Shown one piece after another: positions 1 to 10,565 of a DNA stretch of 33,531 nucleotides. The stretch is from the NCBI GenBank assembly GCA_002179805.1, contig NAVB01000433.1:1-33531 (forward strand). The letters are read 5' to 3'. The notes below the pieces were generated by a model. That model did no database searches. It was given only the letters and a program-made list of their open reading frames with translations, and was not told the origin of the DNA. The first letter of the stretch is position 1. Each line of letters begins with the position of its first letter. The position numbers were made by a program, and so were the translations under genes. This DNA comes from Acanthamoeba lenticulata (Eukaryota > Discosea > Longamoebia > Acanthamoebidae).

Positions 1-58
1 TTTTTTCTCTCTCTCTCTCTCTTTTTTCTCCTCCCGCTTTTAATCTCAAGATCTCAAG
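1..58 (+). promoter_or_regulatory. Pyrimidine-rich leader upstream of the PPR gene
   Basis: A T/C tract with a (CT)n core fills positions 1-40, followed by the tandem 8-mer ATCTCAAG at 43-50 and 51-58 directly before the ATG at 59. It may be a core promoter or 5' leader; the window edge prevents seeing more. Confidence 0.3.
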
Positions 59-2551
59 ATGAATCGCCTGCTGGCCCGAGAAACAGGGGCAAATGCAGCA
101 ACCTGGTGCAGTATCCGTCCAGGTTTCGCGCCCCTGCTGAGTAGGGCAGCACCTTCTGCTGCTCTACAGACTCGAACTTTTTCGATTGCGCAAGCTCCCC
201 CACCCTCACCCTCTGCCAGCAAGCCACATGCTGCGCCAAAGAGCCGCCGCATATGGCCTGGTAGCAGTAGTTCGGCACGCCCTGTTTCTTCGGGTGTAGC
301 AGAACAGGGGACTATTCAGGGTGCGCCCTCGGCCACCAGGCCACCACCACGTTCGGCGCGCCCTCTTTTGGTTCCTCTCTTTCTTTGCGCTGCTTCCTGG
401 GCTGATACGGTGGACGGACGGGGGTCGGACAGCCACGGAAAGTAGAAGAAGAGACGACAACAACCAACCTCGCGCGGTCCCGACTTGGTCGTCGCCAGCT
501 GAAGTGGTGGAACAGATCGAGCGCCTGCACGCTTCGGTGAAGCAGGTGCACGAACTCGCCAGAAGCCTCAAGCAACTGCGCCACTCGCAAGACGCAGGTT
601 CTTCTTCTTCTTCCATTTTTCTTCATTTTTTCATTATTGTTCATAATGTGTGGTGCGCGCAGGACAATGGCGGCATGCGGTGCAGGCGCTTGTGGAGCTG
701 CTCGTGCAGAAAGCGCAGTACGAGCGGAGGGCCCTGAGCACCGTGTTGCCCCTGGTGGAAGATGGTAACGTGGCCATCGACCTGTTCCGTCGCATCACGG
801 TACCTCCCTCTTGCCTGCCTCCGGTCCCGTTTTATCAGTACTATTTCGTTTTTGTATTATTATTTTCTTTTATTTTGCCAGAACAGGAATGAACCACCTT
901 TCTTGTGCACGTGTGCACTGCACAGGGTCCTGACCTCATCAGTTTCAATGCCTTGCTCGATGCGCTGGCCAAGGCCGGACGAGCCGACGACGCGCTGCGC
1001 CAGTTCGAGCAGATCGGCAAGGCCGGCCTTCAGCCCGACTTGCACAGCTTCAACGCACTTCTCGATGCGCTGGCCAAGGCTGGACGAGCCGACAATGCGC
1101 TGCACCAGTTCGAGCAGATCCACAAGGCCGGCCTGAAGCCCAGCTTAGTGAACTTCAACACACTTCTCGATGCGCTGGCCAAGGCTGGACGAGCCGACGA
1201 TGCGCTGCGCCAGTTCGAGCAGATCGGCAAGGCCGGCCTGAAGCCCGACTTGCACAGCTTCAACACACTTCTCGATGCGCTGGCCAAGGCCGGACGAGCC
1301 GACGACGCGCTGCGCCAGTTCGAGCAGATCGGCAAGGCCGGCCTTCAGCCCGACTTGCACAGCTTCAACGCACTTCTCGATGCGCTGGCCAAGGCTGGAC
1401 GAGCCGACGATGCGCTGCGCCAGTTCGAGCAGATCCACAAGGCCGGCCTGAAGCCCAGCTTAGTGAACTTCAACACACTTCTCGATGCGCTGGCCAAGGC
1501 TGGACGAGCCGACGACGCGCTGCGCCAGTTTGAGCAGATCCACAAGGCCGGCCTTCAGCCCGACTTGCACAGCTTCAACGCACTTCTCGATGCGCTGGCC
1601 AAGGCTGGACGAGCCGACGATGCGCTGCACCAGTTCGAGCAGATCCACAAGGCCGGCCTGAAGCCCAGCTTAGTGAACTTCAACACACTTCTCGATGCGC
1701 TGGCCAAGGCTGGACGAGCCGACGATGCGCTGCGCCAGTTCGAGCAGATCGGCAAGGCCGGCCTGAAGCCCGACTTGCACTGCTTCAACACACTTATCGC
1801 TGCGCTGGCCAAGGCCGGACGAGCCGACGACGCGCTGCGCCAGTTCGAGCAGATCGGCAAGGCCGGCCTTCAGCCCAACTTGCACTGCTTCAACACACTT
1901 ATCGCTGCGCTGGCCAAGGCCAGACGAGCCGACGATGCGCTGCGCCAGTTCGAGCAGATCGGCAAGGCTGGCCTTCAGCCCAACTTGCACTGCTTCAACA
2001 CACTTCTCGATGCGCTGGCCAAGGCTGGGCGAGCCGACGATGCGCTGCACCAGTTCGAGCAGATCGGCAAGGCCGGCCTTCAGCCCGACTTGCACTGCTT
2101 CAGCACACTTATCGCTGCGCTGGCCAAGGCTGGGAGAGCCGACGACGCGCTGCACCAGTTCGAGCAGATCCACAAGGCCGGCCTGAAGCCCAGCTTAGTG
2201 ACCTTCAATACACTTCTCGATGCGCTGGCCAAGGCTGTACGAGCCGACGACGCGCTGCACTATTTCAGCCAGATCAGCAAGGCCGGCCTGGTGCCCAGCT
2301 TAGTGACCTTCAACACGCTGCTCAATGCGCTGGCCAAGGCCGGACGAGCTGACGACGCGCTGCATTATTTCAGCCAGATCAGCAAGGCCGGCCTGGTGCC
2401 CAGCTTAGTGACCTTCAACACGCTGCTCAATGCGCTGGCCAAGGCTGGGCGAGCCGACGATGTGCAGCACTACTTCGACCAGATCGAAAAGGCTGGCCTG
2501 ACGCCTGACGTGTACAGCTGTAAGGCGCTGGCCAAGGCTAAGTCAATTTGA
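59..2551 (+). CDS. Mitochondrial pentatricopeptide-repeat (PPR) protein, about 15 near-identical repeats
   Basis: Exons 59-320, 499-597, 663-799 and 926-2551 join with matching phases (1, 1, 0) into 707 codons plus TGA. Residues 1 to about 45 are rich in Arg, Ser and Ala with almost no acidic residues and end in TRTFSIAQ, which fits a mitochondrial presequence. A short helical linker follows (about residues 88-165). From about residue 170 there are 15 consecutive 35-residue P-type PPR motifs of the pattern FN(T/A)LLDALAKAGRADDAL followed by a helix ending in KAGL(Q/K/V)P(D/S/N), then a partial sixteenth motif and the stop. P-type PPR proteins bind single-stranded organelle RNA one base per motif, so a role in mitochondrial RNA processing or stability is expected. 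No catalytic or editing domain is visible. The repeats are nearly identical at the DNA level, which makes the exact copy number sensitive to assembly. Confidence 0.9.
926..2530 (+). repeat. 105-bp tandem repeat array coding the PPR motifs
   Basis: Fifteen units of 105 bp, each coding one PPR motif. Units 1-11 differ at only a few positions, mainly a GGC/CAC (Gly/His) swap, CTT-CAG versus CTG-AAG, and the last three codons; units 13-15 are more diverged (HYFSQIS). Variant unit types alternate, for example those ending PSLVN and PDLHS, so duplication probably involved blocks of two or three units. Periodic open frames on the minus strand are a by-product of this repeat. Confidence 0.92.
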
Positions 2552-2624
2552 GCCACAAAATAAATAAATAAAAAATCTTAAAAAAATTTGGTCAGCTCTT
2601 GAATTACGAGGGACGCCAGCAAGC
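2552..2624. other. Short convergent intergenic gap
   Basis: The PPR gene (+) and the acyl-CoA synthetase gene (-) end 73 bp apart. The AT-rich stretch AAATAAATAAATAAAAAA at about 2558-2575 can supply poly(A) signals on the plus strand. Confidence 0.4.
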
Positions 2625-5007
2625 TCAGAGCTTGGCGGTGTGCTGACCACCAGGGAACGGGTGGTGATGGTGGTGGGCGTGGCTCTCTGGGCTCTCGCGG
2701 TGGAGCTGCTTGACCAACCGGCGCAGGATCTTGCCGCTGGCCGACTTGGGAATGGCCTCCACAAACTGCACACCTCCGCGCAGGCGCTTCGAGGGGGCCA
2801 CCTTCTTGTCGAGCCACTCAATGATCTCCTTTTCCTTCAGGTCGCCAGCATCGGCCTTTTTCACGACGAACGCCTTTGGCAACTGCTCGCCACAGGCAGC
2901 ACGAGCCGCTGGTCAGCGCAACAAAGCCAAGGCTTTTACAAGCTCGGAGAGAAGGGGCCACACACCTCGCCCGCATAGGGGTCCGGGATGCCGACTACGG
3001 CCACGTCCGCGATGGCCGGGTGGTCCAGCAGCTTGGCTTCGAGCTCGGCCGGCGGCACCTGGAAGCCCTTGTACTTGATGAGCTCCTTGGCGCGGTCGAT
3101 TATGAAGTAGTAGCCCTCGCGGTCGACCTTAGCGATGTCGCCCGTGTGCAGGAATCCCTGCGCGTCGATGGTCTCTCGCGTGGCGTCAGGTCGGTTCAGG
3201 TAACCTATGAGATGATGACGATCAGCATCGGATTCCCTCATGGTGATGAGATCATCTCGGCACGAAAACCGGTCGCCCAAACGACGACAACGAAAGATTT
3301 GCACCTTGCATGACGTTGGGGCCCCGCACGCACAGCTCGCCCTCTTCGTCGTAGGACTTGACGGGCTCGCCAGTCTCCAAATTGACCAGCATGGCCTCGC
3401 AATTGGGCACCAGCCTGCCGAACGCACGTTGGCGCACAAAAGGTGAGAACTAGAGTCCCACTTGAGACCATTTCATTTGCCAGGGGCTGGCGTACTGGCC
3501 ACAAGAGCCGGGCGGGACGCGCAAGTCGTCGATCAGGCACACGTGGGAGAGCGGTGAGAGCTCGGTCATGCCGTAGCCCTGGATGACCCGCACGGTCTGG
3601 AGCCGCCGGCGGAGCTGCGCCTCGACCTCCTCTGTTCACCATGCGAAAACGAGACGACGTCGCTCATTAGAAAAAAGGGAGTAACACTTGGCCGCCGGCC
3701 TACGCATCGCACGGTCGTCGCAAAGGACCAGCAAGCGGTGTCTGCGCGTACGTGAGAGCGGCGCGGCGCCGGAGAAGACGGCCCGCAGCGACGACACGTC
3801 GTAGTTGTTGACGGCCGGGTGCTTGGCCAGCAGGAGCGCGATCGGGGGCACGATGTGGGCCACGGTCACCCGGTGCTCCTGTACCAGCTTGAGGTAGGTG
3901 GACAGGTCAAAGGTCGGGAGGATCACCACCTTGACCCCGCGGTAGAGCGCGCCGTGCATGACCACCACCATCCCGTAGATGTGGAACCAGGGCAGCGTGG
4001 CCAGGTACACGTCCCCGGGGCCCACGTTGGGCTCCATGCCCTTGTGCTGCACACGCCACAGCAGACGAGTGAGCTGTTTGTGTGGATCAAGTGCGCGCGA
4101 GGGACAGGGAAGAACCTGGGCGATGTTGGCGACGAGGTTGAAGTGGGTGAGCGCGACGCCCTTGCTCAGGCCCGTGGTGCCGCTCGAGTAGGGGAGGGCG
4201 ACCAGGTCGGTCTTGGGATTGATCTTCACGTGCGGAGGCTCTCCCGTGCAAGCCAGAAGGCGCTCAAACGGCGCCACAATACCGGAGGCGGCCACGGCCG
4301 CGGGGGTCTGCCCGCCGATCACGTAGACCTTCTTGATGGAGGCAGCGCCCTTGGGCAGCTGCTTGAGCGCTGTTTGGGCCTGTGTGCCGGAGTTGTAGTC
4401 GTCGCTCAGGTCAGCCCAAGAGAGTCACCGGTGCGACCCAAATAACGGGGCAGGGAAGACGTTGACCTTCTCGAAAAACTGGCCAAAGGTGATCAAGTAG
4501 GTGGCCCCAGCGTCGTCGAGCTGGCGCGCCAGCTCCTCGGCCGTGTACTGCGGGCTGCACGTCGTGCAGACGGCCCCTGCGCCGGCAACAGGTGAGGTTT
4601 TCTGATTCTTCTCGTGCCTCAGCGACCAAGGGGGTACCGAGAGTGGCGATGGCGTAGATGGCGATGGGGTACTCGATGAGGTTGGGTGCAAACAAGCACA
4701 ACACATCTCCTTTCCTCACCCCGTCCGCGTGCAACCCGGCAGCCACCTGCAAGTCAAGATTTTTGTGTAAAGATGGGAAACAGACTCACTTTAAATCACT
4801 TCCAAGAGAGGGAGCAACACGTACCGCACGGACAGCGCGACGCAGCTGTACGGGCGTGAGCGAATGACCGTGCGCGTCGACCAAGATGGGGCGGTCCGGG
4901 GTCGCGTTGAAGAAGGCCGAGTTGAACACAAAGTCGGGCAGCGAGACGTCCTCAGGACAGGTGACCGCAGGATACCTGCTGGTGTGAATGCGAGGGGGTG
5001 CCTCCAT
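2625..5007 (-). CDS. 4-coumarate-CoA ligase-like acyl-CoA synthetase with peroxisomal C-terminus
   Basis: Nine exons on the minus strand: 5007-4825, 4746-4638, 4576-4467, 4379-4116, 4046-3752, 3631-3496, 3414-3305, 3204-2966, 2882-2625. Phases agree throughout, giving 567 residues, the usual length for 4CL-type ANL enzymes. Visible motifs are the AMP-binding P-loop [11 protein letters not shown], the adenylate motif [13 protein letters not shown] (box II), TGD, the hinge region [20 protein letters not shown] and the A10 lysine in [11 protein letters not shown]. These enzymes join a carboxylic acid to CoA through an acyl-AMP intermediate. The last three residues, AKL, form a type 1 peroxisomal targeting signal, after a His-rich stretch. 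A peroxisomal fatty or aromatic acid activating enzyme is likely; the substrate cannot be read from sequence. The start at 5007 gives an N-terminus typical of the family; longer in-frame reading upstream is basic and not family-like. Confidence 0.93.
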
Positions 5008-5172
5008 AGCTGGAACGGGTTGGTGTAGTGTTTTGACCTGAACGAGGTGCCGCGCCGAACGCGTTCGTCTTCTCCGGAGTATCACGGTGATTTTATTTTC
5101 CCCGCTTTTCTTCCTGCTGCTTCCCGCCAACCGCGAAACGCCGGCGGAAGTACATGTTGTTGCAGGTTCTTG

Positions 5173-7116
5173 TCATGAGGAAGCCCCAAACTGGTACACA
5201 TCGAGCTCGACATTCACGCCCACAAGGCGATTGGCGCAGAAGTCCATCACCCACGTTGACGCGCTCGGCTCTGCGAGAGTGCGCCACCTGCGTGCCTTAT
5301 CAATGAGCAGAAGACACACGCGTTTCACTTTGGCGACACAGACGGAAGAGGGACAAAAACCGCTCGGTCATCAGCGCGTTGTAGATCTGTATGTCGACGC
5401 CAGTTGCCACGACCACTTTGGTGTGATCCCACTGGAGATCGCGCACCACCTCTGCACTCACGCACCACCGGTTTCAGCACGGATGACGCCGGGGTAGCGG
5501 AACAGGTCGTACCCCCCACACGAGTGCGAGACTGCTCACGGCCGCTCCAATCCCAGCTGCGTACAGTGCCATCCAGTGACCCGCTTGAGGGGAAATAGGA
5601 TAAGTCTTTGCAAGTTGTACTGGGCAGGATCTAGCTTGGTACCTGACAATCCGATCGCCGTCGACGAGGCAGCTGGTGACGTTCTCAGTGTGGCCGCTAA
5701 GCGTGCGGATGCACTTGCTGGAGCGAATGTCCCACACCTGTGCCAGCAGTCGATAATGAGCTGCATCGGCTACACGCATAAGGCCGACTCGCGAAAGTGA
5801 AGGCAACGAACCCGCAGCAGGCAATCATCGGCCCCCGACACCAGGTAGTTGTGGTGAAGTCGCAAGCAGGAGACGATGCCGTGGTGGCCATGGAGGGTAT
5901 GTGTTCGTCTTTCCGCGCTCACGTCCCACACTGCGCAGCAGGACGAAGAGGTTGAAAAGTAAAGTGGTCAGGCACCTTCTGACCTTCTCGCCAAGCCCCT
6001 TTCTCCCGCGTACGCTGGATTCTCGCGTCCAACTGCCCCGCGGCAAGCCGGCGGGATGCAACGTCGTAGTCCATGCACCAGATGCTGTTTGGCGTGAGAA
6101 GAGGCATCAATGAGGCCATGGAGGAAAGCAGGTAGGGGTTATGGAGTCTACCCGTGGCCCGTAATGAACTGGGCGACCAAGTGCTGACTCACTGACTTGG
6201 CTTTGGGATTCCAGACCTGATTTTGTTGTATTGGTTTTGAGCAACAACAAGCCGCTTGTGCCGTAAAGGGAACAGGGGAAAGTACTTTGATGAATCCGTC
6301 ACCATCACAGCTGAGAAGACGGGCTTGCTCTGGCAGCATGCGAACTGGAGAGCAGCAAACAGTAAGTAGAAGTGACAAAGAGAGAAAGAGAGAAAGAGAG
6401 AAGCGAGAACCAACCGGCGCGCACGTATGAGGTGTGGCCCAGCAGCGTTTTCTTCCACTTGAGTCGTTTCACATCGAAAATGCAAATCTGGCCACTCTGG
6501 GACACAACAAACGTGGTCGGGTGAGCACAGGCGCAGCAAAACCAACGTGGCTCGGACGCCGCAGCGCGTAGTACCTGAGAGCCCGTTGCGGCCAGCGATG
6601 TGCCCAAGCTGACGCACCACGTTGTGTCATCGTGGCTGCCTGCAAAACTCAAGCATCAACCACCTGAACTTTAAAAACAGCACGAGGGTCACACCTTTAA
6701 TGGAATGGGTGGTGTAGCTGCCGTAGCGCCATCTTCGCTCCAGGCGCCAGCTGTGGCCAAACCTCTGCTTCCAGGCAGTGGTAACGCGTTTGTCACGGCC
6801 TGGCCTCGCCGTGCCCGGACTACATTAGGCTCTCTAAATATATATATGAATAGCAAGGGTGCAAGTTACCTGCCACGTAGCCTTGCAGCACATAGTGGTG
6901 CCGCCACAGTGCCGCGGCAGTCGCAACCCCGTGCAGCGCCCGGCACACCCCACCTGCCGGGTAGGGCGAAGTGGGAAAAACAAAGAACAATACAGACACA
7001 CACACACACACTCACATTCATACATGCACAGTACCAATACGGCACAGATCAACTGCTGGCAGCGACCGAAAAATGTGAAAGAGCAACTCCACAGGTAGCG
7101 TGGCGAGGCAGGCCAT
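5173..7116 (-). CDS. F-box and WD40-repeat protein (SCF substrate adaptor)
   Basis: Thirteen exons on the minus strand: 7116-7035, 6953-6870, 6799-6695, 6639-6575, 6496-6415, 6344-6286, 6216-6197, 6084-6014, 5930-5812, 5737-5643, 5583-5540, 5451-5361, 5287-5173; 343 residues. Residues 4-50 are an F-box (LPVELLFHIFRSLPAVDLCR, then VCRALHG and LWRHHY). The linker WRLERRWRYGSY is typical of FBXW proteins. WD repeats follow with recognisable ends such as ICIFDV, IKVWNP, LWDVS, VWDIRS and VRSWDW, six to seven blades in all. F-box/WD40 proteins bind Skp1 through the F-box and present substrates of the propeller to the cullin ligase. The 20-nt seventh exon and the 44-nt eleventh exon are the least certain. 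The intron at 6217-6285 is 69 nt with no in-frame stop, so retention would keep the frame but break a blade. Confidence 0.85.
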
Positions 7117-7188
7117 CCTTGCTCCTCGGTGAGGCTTTTCTTTTCTTTTCTTTCATGCATTTTCATTTTATTATCATCTTGACGAGTC

Positions 7189-8845
7189 TTAGCCCAGTAC
7201 GCTCCAGTCAGGCAGGGCCATGGGCTGCCGCGGCCGCAGGGCGGCGAGCACCTCGTGCTGCGCCTCCTGGAGCGTGGCGCGGGCCCACCGCTCGGCGTTG
7301 ATGGAGGCGCGCTGGTCAAAGGCCTCGGTCTGGGCCTGCTCCTCGGTGAGGTGCGACAGGGTCGGGCCGTAGGTGAGCCAGAAGGTGCTCCACCAGGGCG
7401 GCACGATGATGCGAGAGGGAGTCGTCACGTGGTGCTCCGTCGGGCGGCCAGTGGGACCGGCTACCACGAGTGACCCGATGTTGTCGGCAAACTTGCGGGC
7501 CGACTCGATCTGCGACGCGATCGCGCGCATCGCCGCTTCGTCGGCCACGCCGTTGGCCGTCGACTTGTAGAACTGGAGCGTGACGCGGACGGGGAAGGCC
7601 GGGTCTCGCTCGATCTCGAGGTCGGCCACTTCGGTGAACGGGCCTTCGGCTTCACCCACCTTGATGATGGCATCCTCGACGTCGGCTTCGTCCTCATCCT
7701 CGCAGTAAGATTGGCAATAGGATTCATAGTTGAGCGAGCACGGGCTAGCTGCCATCTCGCACATGACACCACGGCTTGGCCCTTTGCGCTTGAGCGGCAC
7801 CTGGATGATCATGATCATATTCTGTTGCTTCTCCTCGCGGCTCATCTCCCCCTGGGTCTCAACCCCGCGCTCCTTGCGGTTATCGCTGAGGCGCTGCCCG
7901 ATGAAGCTGGCTCTCTCGCCGCACTTGTTGAAGTACAGCTTCTGATCGCCATCTTGCACCACTTGGGCGGATGTGCCCTGGCTGTAGAGTGCTGTGGTGA
8001 GATCAAATGCTCGGCTGGGCTGCGCAGGACTGGGCAAGTATCGGCGTACCTGGTCGCTACAATGGCGAGCACCGCTGGGTTACCCTGGTAAGACTGGTAG
8101 TTGTAGATGGAGACGTTGAAGGTGGCATCACTTCCCTTGGGCACCGGCAAGAAGCATGCCTGCGCCGACATGAGGACGTGGCTGTCTCGCTGCTCGGCCA
8201 ACAGGGATGTCCTGACAAGCTGGTGTCAGCCAAGAATGAAGTGAGGAGGTGGGACTGCATCAGATGCAGTACTTGGACCCGGCCCACGACTGCGGCTTGT
8301 TGAGGTAGAGCCTGAAGTTCTGCAGGTACTCCTTCAGGGTGACCGTGTAGAGCTGACCATTCTTGACCTCGTTGCCCACCACGAGCGGGATCTTTTCCAT
8401 CGGCACGTCCCTGTGGTGCGTGGTGAGTTTGTTGATAGAAGGGCCCAGACAAGCCAGAGAAAAGCATGTACCAGGTCAAGTCCTCAAAGTTCGGGTAGCG
8501 AACAAGAGGAAGCGCGTGATCCATAACGTTGAGCGTCATGTCACTGATGCACGGGCCCCAGCAAGAGCCCTTGGAACGCGCGTTGTCCTCCCAAGCCACG
8601 TGCATCACGTCGAGACCAAACTTGCCGGCCAGTTGGCGAGCGTTGGTGCCGCCGTGCGCCATACGCTCAACCTTTTGTATAACCTCGAGCATGCTCTCAT
8701 GCTTACCGCTTTGGGTATCGGCAAAGGCCAGCAAGGCGTTAATCGCGGCTTCCTGGTTGCCATTGTGTTGCTGCACTACGGCTTCGATAACGTCTCGGGA
8801 GAGCGCGGTGAACATTCCCGCCAGCTGTTGTGTGAGGGTGGACAT
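7189..8845 (-). CDS. CUE-domain protein of unknown function
   Basis: Four exons: 8845-8472, 8410-8273, 8211-8050, 7981-7189; 488 residues. Residues 5-45 match a CUE ubiquitin-binding domain: MFTALSRDVIEAVV, then GNQEAAINALL (the MFP motif is MFT here and the di-leucine is present). The rest is not a family I recognise. It contains a cysteine- and tryptophan-bearing stretch GSCWGPCISDMTLNVMD, a globular part to about residue 225, an acidic loop CEDEDEADVEDA near residue 300 and a Trp-rich segment VPPWWSTFWLTYGPTLSHL near residue 425. No transmembrane segment is obvious. The boundary between exons 2 and 3 has an alternative donor 6 nt away. It may be a ubiquitin receptor in trafficking or degradation, by the CUE domain alone. 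Its stop lies 72 bp upstream of the next minus-strand start. Confidence 0.8.
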
Positions 8846-9514
8846 GCTTGCTTGTTTCTATCCAGTGAGAGGCTGTTTTTTTGCTTTTGAACTTGAAGGC
8901 TTCTGCGACTTTTTGTGCTCAGCCACCTCAGCGAAGCGTCTTCCCTTCGCCCTTTTTCAGCCTTGTCGTGTGTTTCAGACAAAGGAAATTGAATTTTGAA
9001 AATTAATATTTAATGGTTTTGGCAATCATCAGATAAAGACAAACGACAGAGGCGGCAGCTTCGGCGTCAAATGTGAAGCAGGTGCAGGCGCGAAAACCAG
9101 TACGTTTAGCTCAGAAAGTGCCGCATGTTACCGTTGGCGATGATTCCCCCCTAGTTTGGGGAGAGGGGGTAATCTTGCATTGTTGTGCCAATTCAGAGTA
9201 TATACTGCTGAATGCCACTCCTTGTCCTGTTGGTGAACTAGTTGATGCCTGGCCTATCCATGGCTCTCAAAGAAAATGGCCAACACAACTTCGCGGGCAA
9301 CTGCGGGCAGTCACTGAACTCCGCCGAAACAAAACTCCAACAGGCCAACTGCGGGGCAACAGCTCCAGGGAAAGGAACAACCAGTCTGTGCTCGGTATCT
9401 CCGCGCTACGCCAAGTTGTGTGGTGGTCAAGGCTGCGGGCGGAAGATCTGCATGCCCGCAACGTGGGTACAAAACCAGGATCCACCAGACCAATTCCAAC
9501 TCATCCCTTCACAA
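8846..9514. promoter_or_regulatory. Divergent intergenic region between the CUE gene and the dioxygenase gene
   Basis: This 669-bp stretch separates two divergent starts. It holds an AT-rich block at about 8985-9015 (AATTTTGAAAATTAATATTTAA) that could serve as core promoter for either side. Open frames here (for example 9073-9514) lack family character and I do not support them as genes. Confidence 0.4.
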
Positions 9515-10496
9515 ATGAGACTGTCCTTCCCTACTGCTGTGGCTCTTGTCACTTTGCTATGCTTGACTCTCATCTTCAGCAATGTCGAAGCCCATCGTGC
9601 ACGTACGTATGCAGACTTGAAGTAAGTTGTCAGGGTCGGTGCTCACAGATTGTCCTCACCACAGAGTCAGGGCTTAAAGCCCGGTACATCTCAAGCTGTA
9701 AGCGAGCCACCAGCGCTTGTTTGCTTCAGCCTGAGGAGACCGAAGGTCCATACTACTGGGACACCACTACCGTCCGCTCCAACATCACGTAAGATCGCCT
9801 CTCCCAACACCTTGGGCATTCCTGGATTGTGGAGCCGTTGACGTGGACTTTCAGGTGGATGTGAGTATCGCGGCTCACATAATGGCCCGGGAAGATGGTG
9901 AGGAAGGTCACCAGGCCGGAGGCGTCGGAGAACTGGCTGCCGCGGAGGTAGGTCGTGTTGTCTTTCGATGGTGACGCGTTGGACAAGCCTCCAGCTCCGG
10001 CGGCCGTGTAATGGCTGTACATTCCTAGAGCGTCGCAATGCCAGATCTCCACGCTAGCATTTACGATCGGTTGGCAGTCGTCCACGCTGACCACGGTCAG
10101 CTGGAGCGTGAGAGGTACGCCTTCCTTGCCTTCCCTGGTGGTGTTGATTGAGTCAAAGCTTTCACGGGCCAGTTGTTCTTCAACGACTCGCTCAACGACG
10201 CCGTCAACTCGCTGTCGCCCTACAACACCAACCCGGACACGCGCACGTTGCTTGATGACGACTCGGTCTACACGAGCACCGCCAACGCTGCCTATGGCCT
10301 GCTTGATGATGTCCAGTTCGTGGATGCTACTGCTTCCTACAGTGGCGGCCTCGTTGCCTCGCTTCAGCTGGGCGTAAGTGCTACAAGCAATAGTGGTGGT
10401 GATGCCACCACCTCTCCCTCGCCAAGCGTGACCGTTGGCACCAGCAGCAGCTGTCGTCTGCATCCCTCTCTCCCCCTCTCGTGGGTGAACTTGTGA
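9515..10496 (+). pseudogene. Secreted intradiol ring-cleavage dioxygenase-like gene with an inverted middle
   Basis: Exon 1 (9515-9602) codes a clear signal peptide: MRLSF, a hydrophobic core of about 18 residues, then SNVEAH. A strong donor GTACGT joins in phase 1 to exon 2 (9665-9788), which carries the N-terminal family signature LLQPEETEGPYYWDTTTVRS and ends at NIT|GTAAG. The C-terminal part lies at about 10161-10496 (+): FTGQLFFNDSLNDAV, TRTLLDDDSVY and GLVASLQLGVSA, then TGA. The part between, with all iron ligands, is found only on the minus strand at 10134-9811. As assembled the plus-strand gene cannot make an active enzyme: there is a stop just upstream of the C-terminal block and no metal site. 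Family members use non-heme Fe(III) to cleave catechol-type rings; the secreted class is widespread in fungi and amoebae. Either a real inversion or an assembly fault. Confidence 0.8.
9811..10134 (-). other. Inverted catalytic exon of the dioxygenase gene
   Basis: On the minus strand, after an acceptor CACCACCAG, the reading EGKEGVPLTLQLTVVSVDDC, then VEIWHCDALGMYSHY and FPGHYVSRDTHIHLKVHVNG is the exact middle of an intradiol dioxygenase. It contains the two Tyr (GMYSHY, GHY) and two His (HIH) iron ligands. Its first base completes the split Thr codon left open by exon 2 on the plus strand (phase 2), so the two pieces fit each other if this block is flipped. There is no second copy of any part. 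The nearby 9-mer CAACATCAC at 9780-9788 has an inverted near-copy GTGGTGTTG at 10138-10146, with one mismatch. Confidence 0.85.
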
Positions 10497-10565
10497 AAAC
10501 CATAAACATTCAAGCTGAGCTGCGCACAACATCAGCATAATATATTTTGTTGGTGGGAAGCCAGT

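Noticed and set aside
1030..2173. Several overlapping minus-strand open frames with repeated DLLELAQR or ICSNWRSASSARP patterns
   Set aside because: They are the antisense mirror of the 105-bp PPR repeat; the periodicity comes from the plus-strand coding array.
9073..9792. A 239-codon plus-strand open frame as one gene
   Set aside because: Only its end (the dioxygenase exon at 9665-9788) has family character; the front has no start context, no signal peptide and no recognisable domain. The better start is 9515 in another frame.
9753..10538. A 261-codon minus-strand open frame as an independent gene
   Set aside because: Its centre is the inverted dioxygenase exon, but both flanks are the antisense of plus-strand dioxygenase exons and are not protein-like.
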